Assembly: GCA_003230195.1 (NCBI GenBank) | Contig: QIHH01000242.1 | Location: forward strand, 1 to 8,700 | Length of the DNA stretch: 8,700 bases | Source: Gammaproteobacteria bacterium | GTDB lineage: Bacteria; Pseudomonadota; Gammaproteobacteria; SZUA-140 | Reading direction: 5' to 3' | In this document: in pieces, positions 1 through 6,785 of the stretch | How positions within the stretch are numbered: the stretch's first letter is position 1 | Layout: each line of letters opens with the position of its first letter | Position numbers and translations under genes: made by a program | Notes under the pieces: generated by a model | What the model was told of the DNA's origin: nothing | Database searches by the model: none | What the model saw: the letters and a program-made list of their open reading frames with translations, nothing else

Positions 1-940
1 ACACCCTGTGTGATCCAACCTGCGTTGAAGCCCTGCCACCACTATCGGTTGATGAGCCAACTATCAGCATGACCTTTCAGGTCAATAACTCACCGTTCGC
101 GGGTAAAGACGGTAAGTTTGTCACCTCTCGTCAAATCCGTGAACGCCTGCAAAAAGAACTAGTACATAACGTTGCACTGCGCGTTGAAGATACTGAAGAC
201 CCAGATCGTTTTCGTGTCTCAGGCCGTGGTGAACTGCACCTTTCAATCCTGATTGAAACCATGCGTCGCGAAGGCTTTGAGCTGGGCATCGCCCGTCCAG
301 AAGTCATCATTCGCGAGGTTGATGGTGAAAAACAAGAACCATACGAACAGTTAACTGTCGATGTTGAAGAGAACCATCAAGGCACCGTAATGGAAAAACT
401 GGGAACCCGTGGCGGTGACCTAAAAGATATGATGCCAGATGGTAAAGGCCGTGTTCGCATGGATTACATCATTCCATTACCGAATTCCTCACTGCCACTC
501 AAGGCAGTGGTTTGATCTACACCGTCTTTGATCACTACGGTCCTCTCAAGAAGAGTGAATTTGGTCAACGCAACAACGGCGTACTGGTTGCTAATGCAGC
601 TGGTAAGGCGCTCGCTTTTGCCCTGTTTAACCTACAGGAACGTGGGCGTCTTTTCATCGGCCATGCAGAAGAGGTTTACGAAGGGATGGTAATCGGTATT
701 CACTCACGTGATAACGATCTGGTCGTTAACGCCTTAAAAGCCAAACAGCTGAACAATATTCGTGCCGCCGGTACCGATGAAAATCTGATACTAACACCAC
801 CGATTAGAATGACACTGGAACAGGCGCTTGAGTTTATCGATGACGATGAGCTGGTTGAAGTGACGCCAAACTTCACCCGCGTACGTAAGAAGATGTTAAA
901 AGAGACCGATCGTAAACGCGCCTCACGCCCTGCAAAATAA
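1..940 (+). pseudogene. typA: TypA/BipA ribosome-associated GTPase, 3' part, frameshifted by an internal deletion
   Basis: This is the C-terminal part of TypA (BipA), a translational GTPase related to EF-G that binds the ribosome and helps 50S assembly and stress or cold growth; the GTPase domain lies outside the window. The first frame reads from position 3 (LCDPTCVEALPPLSVDEP, then SPFAGKDGKFVTSRQ and RVSGRGELHLS) and covers EF-G-like domains III and V. It goes out of frame after DYIIP and meets TGA at 513-515. Homology resumes at once in another frame (GSGLIYTVFDHYGP, then GHAEEVYEG, GIHSRDNDL, EFIDDDELVEVTP) and runs to TAA at 938-940, the normal TypA C-terminal domain. Family members have roughly S/A-R-G-L-I-G-F-Q-T-E-F at the junction. 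Here only TT lies between the Pro codon and the restored ACC-GAA-TTC, so about 22 nt are missing. Either the gene is a real pseudogene or the assembly is wrong. No convincing start exists for making the C-terminal piece alone; the second frame has only a TTG at 512. Confidence 0.9.
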
Positions 941-961
941 ACGGGGATTAAGCGCGATAAC

Positions 962-995
962 AAGCCTGTCATCTGCAATGGTGGCGGGCTTTTTT
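962..995 (+). terminator. Rho-independent terminator after typA
   Basis: A 12-bp stem pairs 962-973 with 980-991. It includes three G-U pairs and has the six-base loop TGCAAT. It runs straight into six T residues (990-995). It lies 21 nt past the typA stop and points in the typA direction. Confidence 0.8.
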
Positions 996-1043
996 ATGCC
1001 CGCTGAATATAGAAATGAATGAGTTTGATCATTTTGCTCCCAT

Positions 1044-1075
1044 AAAAAAACCCACTATCGCAAGATAACAGGCTT
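1044..1075 (-). terminator. Rho-independent terminator after fabB
   Basis: On the minus strand AAGCCTGTTATC (1075-1064) pairs with GATAGTGGGTTT (1059-1048) around a four-base loop TTGC. The 12-bp stem contains four G-U pairs and is followed by a run of seven T residues (1050-1044). It lies about 26 nt beyond the fabB stop and would end the fabA-fabB transcript. Confidence 0.75.
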
Positions 1076-1101
1076 GTTATTAGATCGCTTTCGCCAACCG
1101 G

Positions 1102-2316
1102 TTATTCGAAACGCTTAACCACTAGGGTTGCATTGGTACCACCAAAACCAAAGCTATTCGACATCACACAGTTCAATTTCACATCGTTCTGTGTTTCTCG
1201 TACCACTGGCATTCCCTCCGCAGCAGGGTCAAGCTCTGCGATATTAGCAGACGCCGCGATAAAATTATGTTCCATCATCAACAACGAATAAATGGTTTCG
1301 TTAACACCTGCCGCACCCAACGCATGGCCGGTAAGCGACTTGGTGGCAGAGAAGGCAGGAATGTTATCAGCAAAGACATTGCGGATTGCCTCTAGCTCTT
1401 TTACATCACCCACCGGGGTACTGGTACCGTGGGTATTGATGTAATCAACCGGCACATCAACCGTTTCAAGCGCCACCTTCATACAACGCTCTGCGCCTTC
1501 GCCTGAAGGGGCAACCATGTCATGGCCATCGGAGGTCGCACCATAACCAATCACTTCACCGTAGATTTTTGCACCGCGTGCCTGCGCTTTTTCAAGTGCT
1601 TCAAGCACCACCACACCACCACCACCCGAGATCACAAAACCATCGCGGTTTACATCATAGGTACGTGATGCTGTTTGCGGTGCATCATTATATTTCGATG
1701 AAAGCGCGCCCATACCATCAAACAGCACTGTCATGCTCCACTCAACTTCTTCACCACCACCGGCAAACATCACATCCTGTTTACCTAGCTGAATCTGTTC
1801 TACCGCGTTACCAATACAGTGCGCACTGGTAGAACAGGCAGAGCTGATCGAATAGTTAATGCCTTTGATTTTAAAGGCAGTCGCAAGATTGGCAGAGGTG
1901 GTACTGCCCATAGTACGCGGCACCATGTAAGGGCCAACACGTTTTGCACCACGACTGCGCAGCGTATCCACTGCGAGCACAATATTTTTATTGGAGGCAC
2001 CGCCAGAACCGACAATCAAACCCGCACGCGGATTAGAGACCTCATCTTCTGATAGCCCCGCGTCTGTAATCGCCTGCTGCATCGCCAGATAATTATAGGC
2101 TGCCGCCTCACCCATGAAGCGTAGTTTTTTGCGGTCGATCAGCTCAAGAAGGTCAATCTTGATCGGGCCATGCACATGCGAGCGAAAACCAAGCTCGGCA
2201 TACTCATCACTATGCTCAATGCCCGACTTACCACTGCGTAAGGACTCAAGCACTTCCTCTTTGTTATTGCCGATACTTGATATGATACCGATACCGGTAA
2301 TTACCACTCGTCTCAC
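1102..2316 (-). CDS. fabB: 3-oxoacyl-[ACP] synthase I (beta-ketoacyl-ACP synthase I)
   Basis: FabB is the cytoplasmic condensing enzyme that elongates acyl-ACP with malonyl-ACP; in bacteria with FabA it extends the cis-3-decenoyl-ACP that leads to unsaturated fatty acids. The 404-residue protein has the full thiolase-fold layout. The nucleophile is Cys161 in SISSACSTSAHCIGN, the two active-site His are His296 (NTHGTSTPVGD) and His331 (TGHALGAAG), the conserved Lys is Lys326, and the glycine-rich NSFGFGGTNA lies near the C-terminus. FabB rather than FabF is favoured by the MRRVVITG start, the RDGFVISGGGG segment and linkage to fabA. The start is GTG at 2316: the codon just before it is an in-frame TAA, so no longer form is possible, and a good GGGGAG ribosome site sits 8 nt upstream. 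It follows fabA by 29 nt, so the two are very likely one transcript. No catalytic residue is missing. Confidence 0.97.
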   Translation of the reverse strand: MRRVVITGIGIISSIGNNKEEVLESLRSGKSGIEHSDEYAELGFRSHVHGPIKIDLLELIDRKKLRFMGEAAAYNYLAMQQAITDAGLSEDEVSNPRAGLIVGSGGASNKNIVLAVDTLRSRGAKRVGPYMVPRTMGSTTSANLATAFKIKGINYSISSACSTSAHCIGNAVEQIQLGKQDVMFAGGGEEVEWSMTVLFDGMGALSSKYNDAPQTASRTYDVNRDGFVISGGGGVVVLEALEKAQARGAKIYGEVIGYGATSDGHDMVAPSGEGAERCMKVALETVDVPVDYINTHGTSTPVGDVKELEAIRNVFADNIPAFSATKSLTGHALGAAGVNETIYSLLMMEHNFIAASANIAELDPAAEGMPVVRETQNDVKLNCVMSNSFGFGGTNATLVVKRFE

Positions 2317-2324
2317 TTAATCAT

Positions 2325-2330
2325 CTCCCC
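2325..2330 (-). promoter_or_regulatory. Ribosome binding site of fabB (sets the GTG start)
   Basis: GGGGAG on the minus strand, 8 nt before the GTG codon of fabB. An ATG lies just after it (2324-2322) but is out of frame and reaches TGA almost at once (ATG ATT AAG TGA), so GTG is the real start. Confidence 0.7.
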
Positions 2331-2345
2331 ACTTGACTTGATGCC

Positions 2346-2861
2346 TCAGAAATTTTCAGTTGAGGTAAACAGTCCGACGCGCAAATCCTTTGTAGAATAG
2401 ATCTCTTTACCATCGGTTTCCATTACAGCATCTGCAATACCCATCACCAGTTTACGCATGATGACGCGTTTTAAATCGATCTTATAGGTCACCAATTTTT
2501 TACTCGGGGTCACCTGGCCATAAAACTTAACCTCACCTGAACCCAGTGCACGGCCACGCCCCAGGCCGCCCTTCCAACCAAGGTAAAACCCCACCAGCTG
2601 CCACATTGCATCCAATCCGAGACAACCCGGCATCACCGGGTCACCTTTAAAATGGCAGTCAAAGAACCATAGGTCTGGGTTAATATCGAGTTCAGCAATA
2701 ATCTGTCCTTTACCATACACACCACCATCTTCATTGATGGTCACAATACGATCAAGCATCAACATGGGTGGTGCTGGTAACTGTGCATTTCCAGCCCCAA
2801 ACAGCTCACCACTTGCACAGGTTAGTAGCTCATCTCTGGTAAAACTATTTTTTTTAGTCAT
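2346..2861 (-). CDS. fabA: 3-hydroxydecanoyl-[ACP] dehydratase/isomerase
   Basis: FabA dehydrates 3-hydroxydecanoyl-ACP and isomerises trans-2- to cis-3-decenoyl-ACP, the first committed step of anaerobic unsaturated fatty acid synthesis in the cytoplasm. With the ATG start the protein has 171 residues, the usual length. It carries the single hot-dog fold signature ELDINPDLWFFDCHF, then GDPVMPGCLGLDAMWQLVGF. The catalytic pair is His70 (CHFKGDP) and Asp84 (GLDAMW). GSGEVKFYGQVTP and the final DLRVGLF are also typical. A GTG two codons upstream (2867) is possible, but ATG at 2861 matches family N-termini (M-x-K-x-x-S-[FY]-T). The ribosome site before it is weak. It is the first gene of the fabA-fabB operon. 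Confidence 0.97.
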   Translation of the reverse strand: MTKKNSFTRDELLTCASGELFGAGNAQLPAPPMLMLDRIVTINEDGGVYGKGQIIAELDINPDLWFFDCHFKGDPVMPGCLGLDAMWQLVGFYLGWKGGLGRGRALGSGEVKFYGQVTPSKKLVTYKIDLKRVIMRKLVMGIADAVMETDGKEIYSTKDLRVGLFTSTENF

Positions 2862-2881
2862 GATCACTATTCAATTAGTCT

Positions 2882-2896
2882 GCAACATAATGCTGC
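2882..2896. promoter_or_regulatory. Imperfect 15-bp dyad over the candidate fabAB -10 box
   Basis: GCAACAT-A-ATGCTGC is a palindrome with one mismatched pair and covers the predicted -10 element of fabAB. Its position would suit a repressor. It does not resemble the FadR or FabR operators as I recall them, so the regulator is unknown. Confidence 0.3.
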
Positions 2897-2911
2897 GAGC
2901 TTCCGTTTCAA
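2884..2911 (-). promoter_or_regulatory. Candidate sigma-70 promoter of fabAB
   Basis: On the minus strand TTGAAA (2911-2906, 5 of 6 to consensus) is followed after 16 nt by TATGTT (2889-2884, 4 of 6). Transcription would start near 2877, giving a leader of only about 16 nt before the fabA ATG. Prediction from sequence only. Confidence 0.35.
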
Positions 2912-3043
2912 AATAAGATTGATTGATGCGGTTAAGATCAAAGGTGCTCTGAATAAAAGGCACTAGAAGTCACTGCTATCCTGCAAAACCCCAATCTTTA
3001 GCAGCTAAACACTACATCAGGAACCGCTTCGCCCAAATCACGC

Positions 3044-3074
3044 AACAATATATTATTGTTATTGTTTTTATAAT
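3044..3074 (+). promoter_or_regulatory. AT-rich 17-bp dyad followed by a TATAAT box
   Basis: AACAATA-TAT-TATTGTT (3044-3060) is a perfect dyad with 7-bp arms and a 3-bp centre. Eight bases later comes a perfect -10 hexamer TATAAT (3069-3074) reading toward gluQ. No good -35 hexamer exists; the dyad sits where it would be (about 3046-3051). This layout fits a promoter controlled or activated by a dimeric protein, but the AT-rich context makes chance matches more likely. Confidence 0.35.
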
Positions 3075-3103
3075 AATGGACAAAAGTATAGCGGTTTCCG
3101 ATG

Positions 3104-3136
3104 CCAGATACCATCCAGATACCATGAAAAAATGGT
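3104..3136 (+). repeat. Tandem 11-bp direct repeat with adjoining small hairpin
   Basis: CCAGATACCAT occurs twice head to tail (3104-3114 and 3115-3125) with no mismatch. The second copy ends in ACCAT, which pairs with ATGGT at 3132-3136 around the loop GAAAAA. The 11-bp period is close to one DNA turn, as in tandem sites of response regulators such as PhoB or OmpR. It lies downstream of the TATAAT box, so it would be within the gluQ leader if that promoter is used. Confidence 0.55.
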
Positions 3137-3226
3137 GAATTCCTCCTCGCATGCACCAATTAGTGGCGAAACAAAGCATCTTTAGCGTAACCTACTTACC
3201 ATCATGCGAATCACAGAGAGAGATAC

Positions 3227-4159
3227 ATGAGCGGCCGCTACGCCCCCAGTCCCAGTGGGCCGCTGCACCTCGGCAACCTGCGCACCGCTCTGCTTGCGTG
3301 GCTACAAGCACGCCTTGCCGAGCAGCCATTGATACTGCGAGTGGAAGACCTCGATCTGCCACGGGTAAAACCCGGCAGTAGCGAGCAGATCCTCAAAGAC
3401 CTTCGCTGGCTCGGGTTCAACTGGGACGAAGGCCCCGATATCGGTGGCCCCGCAGCACCCTATGAGCAGTCCGCACGTCATCCGCAATATCAACAAGCAT
3501 TCCAGCAACTACTCGACAACGATTTAGTCTATCCTTGCTACTGCTCACGAAAAGATATTCAGCAAGTAGCAAGCGCACCACATGCGCATGAATACAGCCC
3601 GATCTATCCAGGCACCTGCCGAGACCCCGCTAAACGTGCCGCAATCAGACAGCGCCACCCAGAGAAAACAGCCGCCTGGCGCTACCGCATACCCACTCAC
3701 ACCATTGAATTTAAAGACCGCATCATCGGCCATATAAGCCAGTCGCTCGATCGTGAAGTCGGCGACTTTGTGATCAAACGCGCCGATGGCCTCTTCGCCT
3801 ACCAACTCGCGGTGGTAGTCGATGACGGCATGATGGGCGTTACCGATGTGGTACGTGGCGCCGACCTGCTTGACTCCACCGCACAGCAAATCCAACTCTT
3901 TGAGACACTTGGCTATCCAGTACCCTCCTTCTGGCATGTGCCGTTAATGCTAGATAATACTGGCACAAAACTCTCAAAACGCGATGGCGCTGCTTCACTT
4001 GACCTGTGGAAGCAACAGGGGAAAAGTGCCGAGATGCTGATTGGGCATCTTGCTTTTACTGTCGGACTAATTGATGAAGAGCGGGCTATTTCGACACTGG
4101 AACTGATTCAAGGGCTAACCCTTGACCTGTTGCGAGATAAGTTGATCAACCGCCGTTAG
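3227..4159 (+). CDS. gluQ: Glutamyl-Q tRNA(Asp) synthetase
   Basis: GluQ-RS (YadB) is a truncated paralogue of glutamyl-tRNA synthetase. It activates glutamate without tRNA and attaches it to the queuosine at wobble position 34 of tRNA(Asp). The 310 residues match the family length (about 300) and lack an anticodon-binding domain. The N-terminus GRYAPSPSGPLHLGNLRTAL holds the HIGH-type motif (HLGN, 14-17). RVEDLDLPR (38-46) is the glutamate/ATP region. A zinc site is visible as Cys104, Cys106, Tyr127 and Cys131. The KMSKS-type motif is KLSKRDG (248-254). ATG at 3227 has a purine-rich ribosome site and places the first motif at the usual distance. The 5' half looks more GC-rich than the neighbouring genes. 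Its last 14 bases overlap the end of the convergent trhO. No dksA precedes it. Confidence 0.95.
   Translation: MSGRYAPSPSGPLHLGNLRTALLAWLQARLAEQPLILRVEDLDLPRVKPGSSEQILKDLRWLGFNWDEGPDIGGPAAPYEQSARHPQYQQAFQQLLDNDLVYPCYCSRKDIQQVASAPHAHEYSPIYPGTCRDPAKRAAIRQRHPEKTAAWRYRIPTHTIEFKDRIIGHISQSLDREVGDFVIKRADGLFAYQLAVVVDDGMMGVTDVVRGADLLDSTAQQIQLFETLGYPVPSFWHVPLMLDNTGTKLSKRDGAASLDLWKQQGKSAEMLIGHLAFTVGLIDEERAISTLELIQGLTLDLLRDKLINRR
4108..4125. other. Perfect 7-bp stem-loop at the gluQ/trhO convergence
   Basis: TCAAGGG-CTAA-CCCTTGA forms a perfect stem inside the 3' end of gluQ and about 20 nt beyond the trhO stop on the other strand. There is no T-run on either side, so it is not a classical terminator. 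It could pause polymerase or protect the trhO mRNA 3' end, or simply reflect coding sequence. Confidence 0.3.
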
Positions 4160-5063
4160 GGCCAATATGTTTTTGACCTCGCGCCTTGGCGAGTTGAACC
4201 TGCTTTTCACGCTCTCTAAAACGTTCGCGTTGTGTATCCGTTGTTTTGTCATAACAATGATGACAACTAACACCTTGAACATACTGCTCGCTTTGTTTGT
4301 CTTCTTCAGTAATCGGTAGACGACAGGCATGGCACTGATCATACTGCCCCCTCTCAAGCGCATGAGTCACACTCACACGTTTATCAAAGACAAAACACTC
4401 CCCCTCCCATAACGACTCTTCCTCAGGAACTGCCTCCAGATACTTAAGAATACCGCCCTGTAGATGATAGACCTCATCAAAACCCTGCTCTTTTAGATAC
4501 GCCGTCGATTTTTCACAACGAATACCGCCGGTACAAAACATCGCTACCTTCTTCTGCTTAGCTGGGTCCATTTTTTCTTTCACATAAGCAGGAAACTGAC
4601 GAAAGGTATCAGTATTCGGATTCACCGCATGTTTAAAAGTGCCAATCTCTACCTCATAACCGTTACGGGTATCGATCAAAGTGACATCCGGATCAGAAAT
4701 CAGCGCATTCCAAGCTTCAGGCTTAACATACGTCCCCACCACATGCCTTGGATCGATACCCTCCACGCCCATGGTGACAATCTCTTTTTTCAATTTAACC
4801 CGGGTACGATTAAATGGCATCACCTCATCATAAGAGACCTTATAGCGAACCTCTGCTAGACGGCTGTCCAGCTTAAACCACTCAAACAGTGCATCGATCG
4901 ATGCCTGGCTCCCCGCCACCGTGCCATTGATTCCCTCACGAGCCAACAGCAACGTGCCTTTAATGCTGTTTTTTAACATCACCGCCAGCAGCGACTGACG
5001 TAACTGCGGGTAATCTTCAAGAATAACGAAATGATAAAGCGCAGCAATAACAATTTTTGACAT
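4146..5063 (-). CDS. trhO: tRNA uridine(34) hydroxylase, rhodanese-type
   Basis: TrhO (YceA, UPF0176) hydroxylates uridine at wobble position 34 of tRNA to ho5U with molecular oxygen, the first step toward cmo5U-type bases. From ATG at 5063 the protein has 305 residues. Residues 1-95 form the N-terminal acylphosphatase-like domain (KGTLLLAREGINGTVAGS). A rhodanese domain follows, with LIDTRNGYEVEIGTF and the loop CTGGIRCEKS carrying the conserved Cys177, plus Cys183. Two CxxC pairs (Cys244/247 in QCHACRLP and Cys267/270 in SCHHCYD) in the C-terminal part may bind zinc. An in-frame TTG at 5084 would add seven residues, but ATG followed by SKIVIAALYHF fits family starts. Its stop overlaps the end of gluQ, so the two genes converge with no spacer. 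Confidence 0.93.
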   Translation of the reverse strand: MSKIVIAALYHFVILEDYPQLRQSLLAVMLKNSIKGTLLLAREGINGTVAGSQASIDALFEWFKLDSRLAEVRYKVSYDEVMPFNRTRVKLKKEIVTMGVEGIDPRHVVGTYVKPEAWNALISDPDVTLIDTRNGYEVEIGTFKHAVNPNTDTFRQFPAYVKEKMDPAKQKKVAMFCTGGIRCEKSTAYLKEQGFDEVYHLQGGILKYLEAVPEEESLWEGECFVFDKRVSVTHALERGQYDQCHACRLPITEEDKQSEQYVQGVSCHHCYDKTTDTQRERFREREKQVQLAKARGQKHIGPNGG

Positions 5064-5118
5064 CACATAAAACCTGCACGGCAAACTGAACCGTAAATCC
5101 AGCGTGGAAAAAGTGGGA

Positions 5119-5127
5119 ATTATAGCA
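5119..5127 (-). promoter_or_regulatory. Extended -10 promoter of trhO
   Basis: On the minus strand TGC-TATAAT is an extended -10 element with a perfect hexamer (5124-5119). No good -35 is seen, which extended -10 promoters tolerate. Transcription from about 5112 would give a leader of about 50 nt before the trhO ATG. Confidence 0.5.
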
Positions 5128-5167
5128 AAAAATAGTCAGGTAAGCCGAAAAATGAAGTAGGCCCACT

Positions 5168-5209
5168 AAAAAAGCTGTGCCCAGCCGAGGCTGGTAATAT
5201 TAAAGGCAC
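5168..5209 (-). terminator. Probable terminator of the transglycosylase/DUF3301/DUF945 operon
   Basis: On the minus strand CCAGCC-TC-GGCTGG (5194-5181) is a strong hairpin, enclosed by GTGCC/GGCAC arms (5209-5205 and 5181-5177), and AGC-TTTTTT follows (T-run 5173-5168). It lies about 65-105 nt past the DUF945 stop. The T-run is a few bases away from the main stem, so efficiency is uncertain. A weaker GCCGC/GCGGC stem (5252-5274) overlaps the DUF945 stop codon. Confidence 0.5.
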
Positions 5210-5273
5210 ATGAGAGCGTTCAAATGTTAGCTTTTGATTAGAACAAATAAGGCCGCATCACAACAGCCAGCGG

Positions 5274-6758
5274 CTAACTCTCTTTAAGTGAAGGCAGAAG
5301 AGCCAGGTAATTATCGGCAGGCACACCATTTAAATACAGGCGACCATCTAGGTAACGTAACTTTGTCCGATAATGGTTCGTCTCACGACGAATAATATTC
5401 TGAATTTCAAATTGGACAAGCATCTGCTCAACCGCGCGCGTTGTCTGTTGCGCAAGGATCTCAGCCGTCATCGGCTGTTCAGAATCCAGTAACTGCTCTA
5501 CAATTTTAGCACCAACCGCTTTGCGTGCCTGCTGCTCAATAATGGTGGCAGGCAGTTTTATATCTATCTCAACCCGAGCCAGCCGTAACCATGACTTAAA
5601 ATCATTCGGCAACGCAATTGATGTGAGAACAGCCGCGTCATCCTCAATACCTAGCTTGAATCGTCCACTCATCTGACCATTAATCGTCGTCACCTCTACT
5701 TTATTGAGATGGATAACGGGTGCCTGAGCCAACAGTTTGGGCAACAATGATTGTGCCTCCTGCAACAAAATCTGCGGCCATCGCTCAGAGTCTATATGCG
5801 GTAACTGGGTAAAAGCGATATAACGTTGCTGCATCACTTGCAACACAGCTGCATCAATATTATATAGCGCTAAATAAATCGCCCCGCGATTAAATTTCTC
5901 ATCATTAATCTGCAGCAATCTAAATTCCAGCTGCTGTGTGACATCAATCAATTCTTCTCGCTTAAATACGCTATACACACTAGTCATATCGCGTAGAACA
6001 ACCTCCAACGGTATTTCCTTGCTGTTCTCGCCACGTAATTTAAAGGTATTTAGTGTCATATCACCATCACTAAGCGGCAAGCCCTGCGGTGACATAAACC
6101 GCTTAAAAACCCCTGACAGCCCTCCTACCGTTACACCATAGTCCGCATTAGCCAGCTCAAACCGAGGCGCATTAAAGCGCATCTTACCCTTTGCCTCAAT
6201 CCAGCTACCTTCAACCCGCCAGTTTATCCCTCCCCATTTCACATCATACTGTCCAGTATGATCACGTCCACGATAGGCTGGCACAGCACCATTACTCCTA
6301 ATTGCACCCGTCCATTCAAGCCACGTCGTCACAGCAAATGAGCCCTGATCACCAAAATAAAAGTTTAATATGGCCTGCTGCCCATCCTCAGGCATAAGCA
6401 CCGTATCAATCCTGCTCATCGTACGTAACGAGAAACCTTTATCAATCCATGGCCCATGACTGATTGAGTGCCTGAATGTAAGACTAAAAGGTGCCATAAC
6501 TAGAGAATTCGGTATAGGCAAAACAGAAATCATTTGCGGATCAAAGGTGAACCGAATATCCATAACCGATGCAAGGTAGCCGCGTTGATAGTGATAAAGT
6601 TCATATGAGACTCCAGATTGCGGCTTCCACTGAAGTTGAAATAGATCGCTCTGCGCCCGCAACTGTTTTTCAATCGCCCCGCCAACCCAGTAAGGAACTG
6701 AGACTACAGCAATCAGCATTAATATCGGTAGAAAGACGAGCAGCGCAGTTTTTTTCAT
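5274..6758 (-). CDS. DUF945 (YdgA-like) family protein, membrane-anchored or periplasmic
   Basis: This 494-residue protein fits the DUF945/YdgA family, whose function is not established. A hydrophobic segment at about residues 4-25 (LLVFLPILMLIAVVSVPYWV) is a signal anchor or signal peptide, with the rest most likely periplasmic. The family hallmark is an early Y-x-R-G-Y/W segment followed by beta-rich sequence, seen here as HYQRGYLASVMDIRFTF around residues 56-72. The middle part alternates short strands (GGINWRVEGSW, MTLNTFKLRG). The C-terminal third is helical with several Gln-rich stretches and ends with LRYLDGRLYLNGVP, typical of the family end. ATG at 6758 is chosen over GTG at 6761 because AAGGG lies 7-8 nt before it. 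It follows the DUF3301 gene by 27 nt and is the last gene of the cluster. Whether it cooperates with the transglycosylase is inference from position only. Confidence 0.75.
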   Translation of the reverse strand: MKKTALLVFLPILMLIAVVSVPYWVGGAIEKQLRAQSDLFQLQWKPQSGVSYELYHYQRGYLASVMDIRFTFDPQMISVLPIPNSLVMAPFSLTFRHSISHGPWIDKGFSLRTMSRIDTVLMPEDGQQAILNFYFGDQGSFAVTTWLEWTGAIRSNGAVPAYRGRDHTGQYDVKWGGINWRVEGSWIEAKGKMRFNAPRFELANADYGVTVGGLSGVFKRFMSPQGLPLSDGDMTLNTFKLRGENSKEIPLEVVLRDMTSVYSVFKREELIDVTQQLEFRLLQINDEKFNRGAIYLALYNIDAAVLQVMQQRYIAFTQLPHIDSERWPQILLQEAQSLLPKLLAQAPVIHLNKVEVTTINGQMSGRFKLGIEDDAAVLTSIALPNDFKSWLRLARVEIDIKLPATIIEQQARKAVGAKIVEQLLDSEQPMTAEILAQQTTRAVEQMLVQFEIQNIIRRETNHYRTKLRYLDGRLYLNGVPADNYLALLPSLKES

Positions 6759-6785
6759 CACGGGCCCTTACCAGAGATTATGTGG

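Larger units (their letters stand above)
957..1080. repeat. Inverted pair of related terminator arms
   Basis: ATAACAAGCCTGTCATC (957-973, plus strand) recurs as ATAACAAGCCTGTTATC on the minus strand (1080-1064), 16 of 17 bases identical. Similarity continues loosely into GCAATGGTGG versus GCGATAGTGG and the T-runs. Each copy forms the 5' arm of one of the two converging terminators, which therefore look like copies of one another in opposite orientation. Confidence 0.7.
2862..3226. other. Divergent control region between fabA and gluQ
   Basis: This 365-nt stretch holds no convincing gene. Besides the candidate fabAB promoter and dyad at its left end, it carries a 6-bp inverted repeat CTGCTA/TAGCAG (2973-2978 and 2999-3004), an AT-rich dyad with a TATAAT box, and a tandem 11-bp repeat. 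A purine-rich GAGAGAGA just before 3227 is the gluQ ribosome site. dksA, the usual upstream neighbour of gluQ in many gammaproteobacteria, is not here. Confidence 0.6.

Noticed and set aside
700..978. 92-codon minus-strand reading frame across the typA 3' end
   Set aside because: It lies antisense to clear TypA homology, has low-complexity Ser-rich sequence and resembles no family.
3231..3238. GCGGCCGC (NotI site) at the gluQ start as a sign of engineered sequence
   Set aside because: It encodes conserved residues near the gluQ start and the surrounding sequence is natural and GC-rich.
3151..3381. Plus-strand frame overlapping the gluQ start in another frame
   Set aside because: Its second half is a shadow of the gluQ coding sequence and its composition (Arg/Ser/Ala-rich) is typical of a GC-driven alternative frame.
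3545..3937. 130-codon minus-strand frame inside gluQ
   Set aside because: It is fully antisense to the GluQ-RS catalytic core, with no recognisable motif and no ribosome site.
4179..4194. CTCGC/GCGAG hairpin just past gluQ as a gluQ terminator
   Set aside because: Only 5 bp, no T-run follows, and it is inside the trhO coding sequence.
4115..4363. 82-codon minus-strand frame at the end of trhO
   Set aside because: It overlaps the trhO C-terminal CxxC region in another frame and has no family resemblance.
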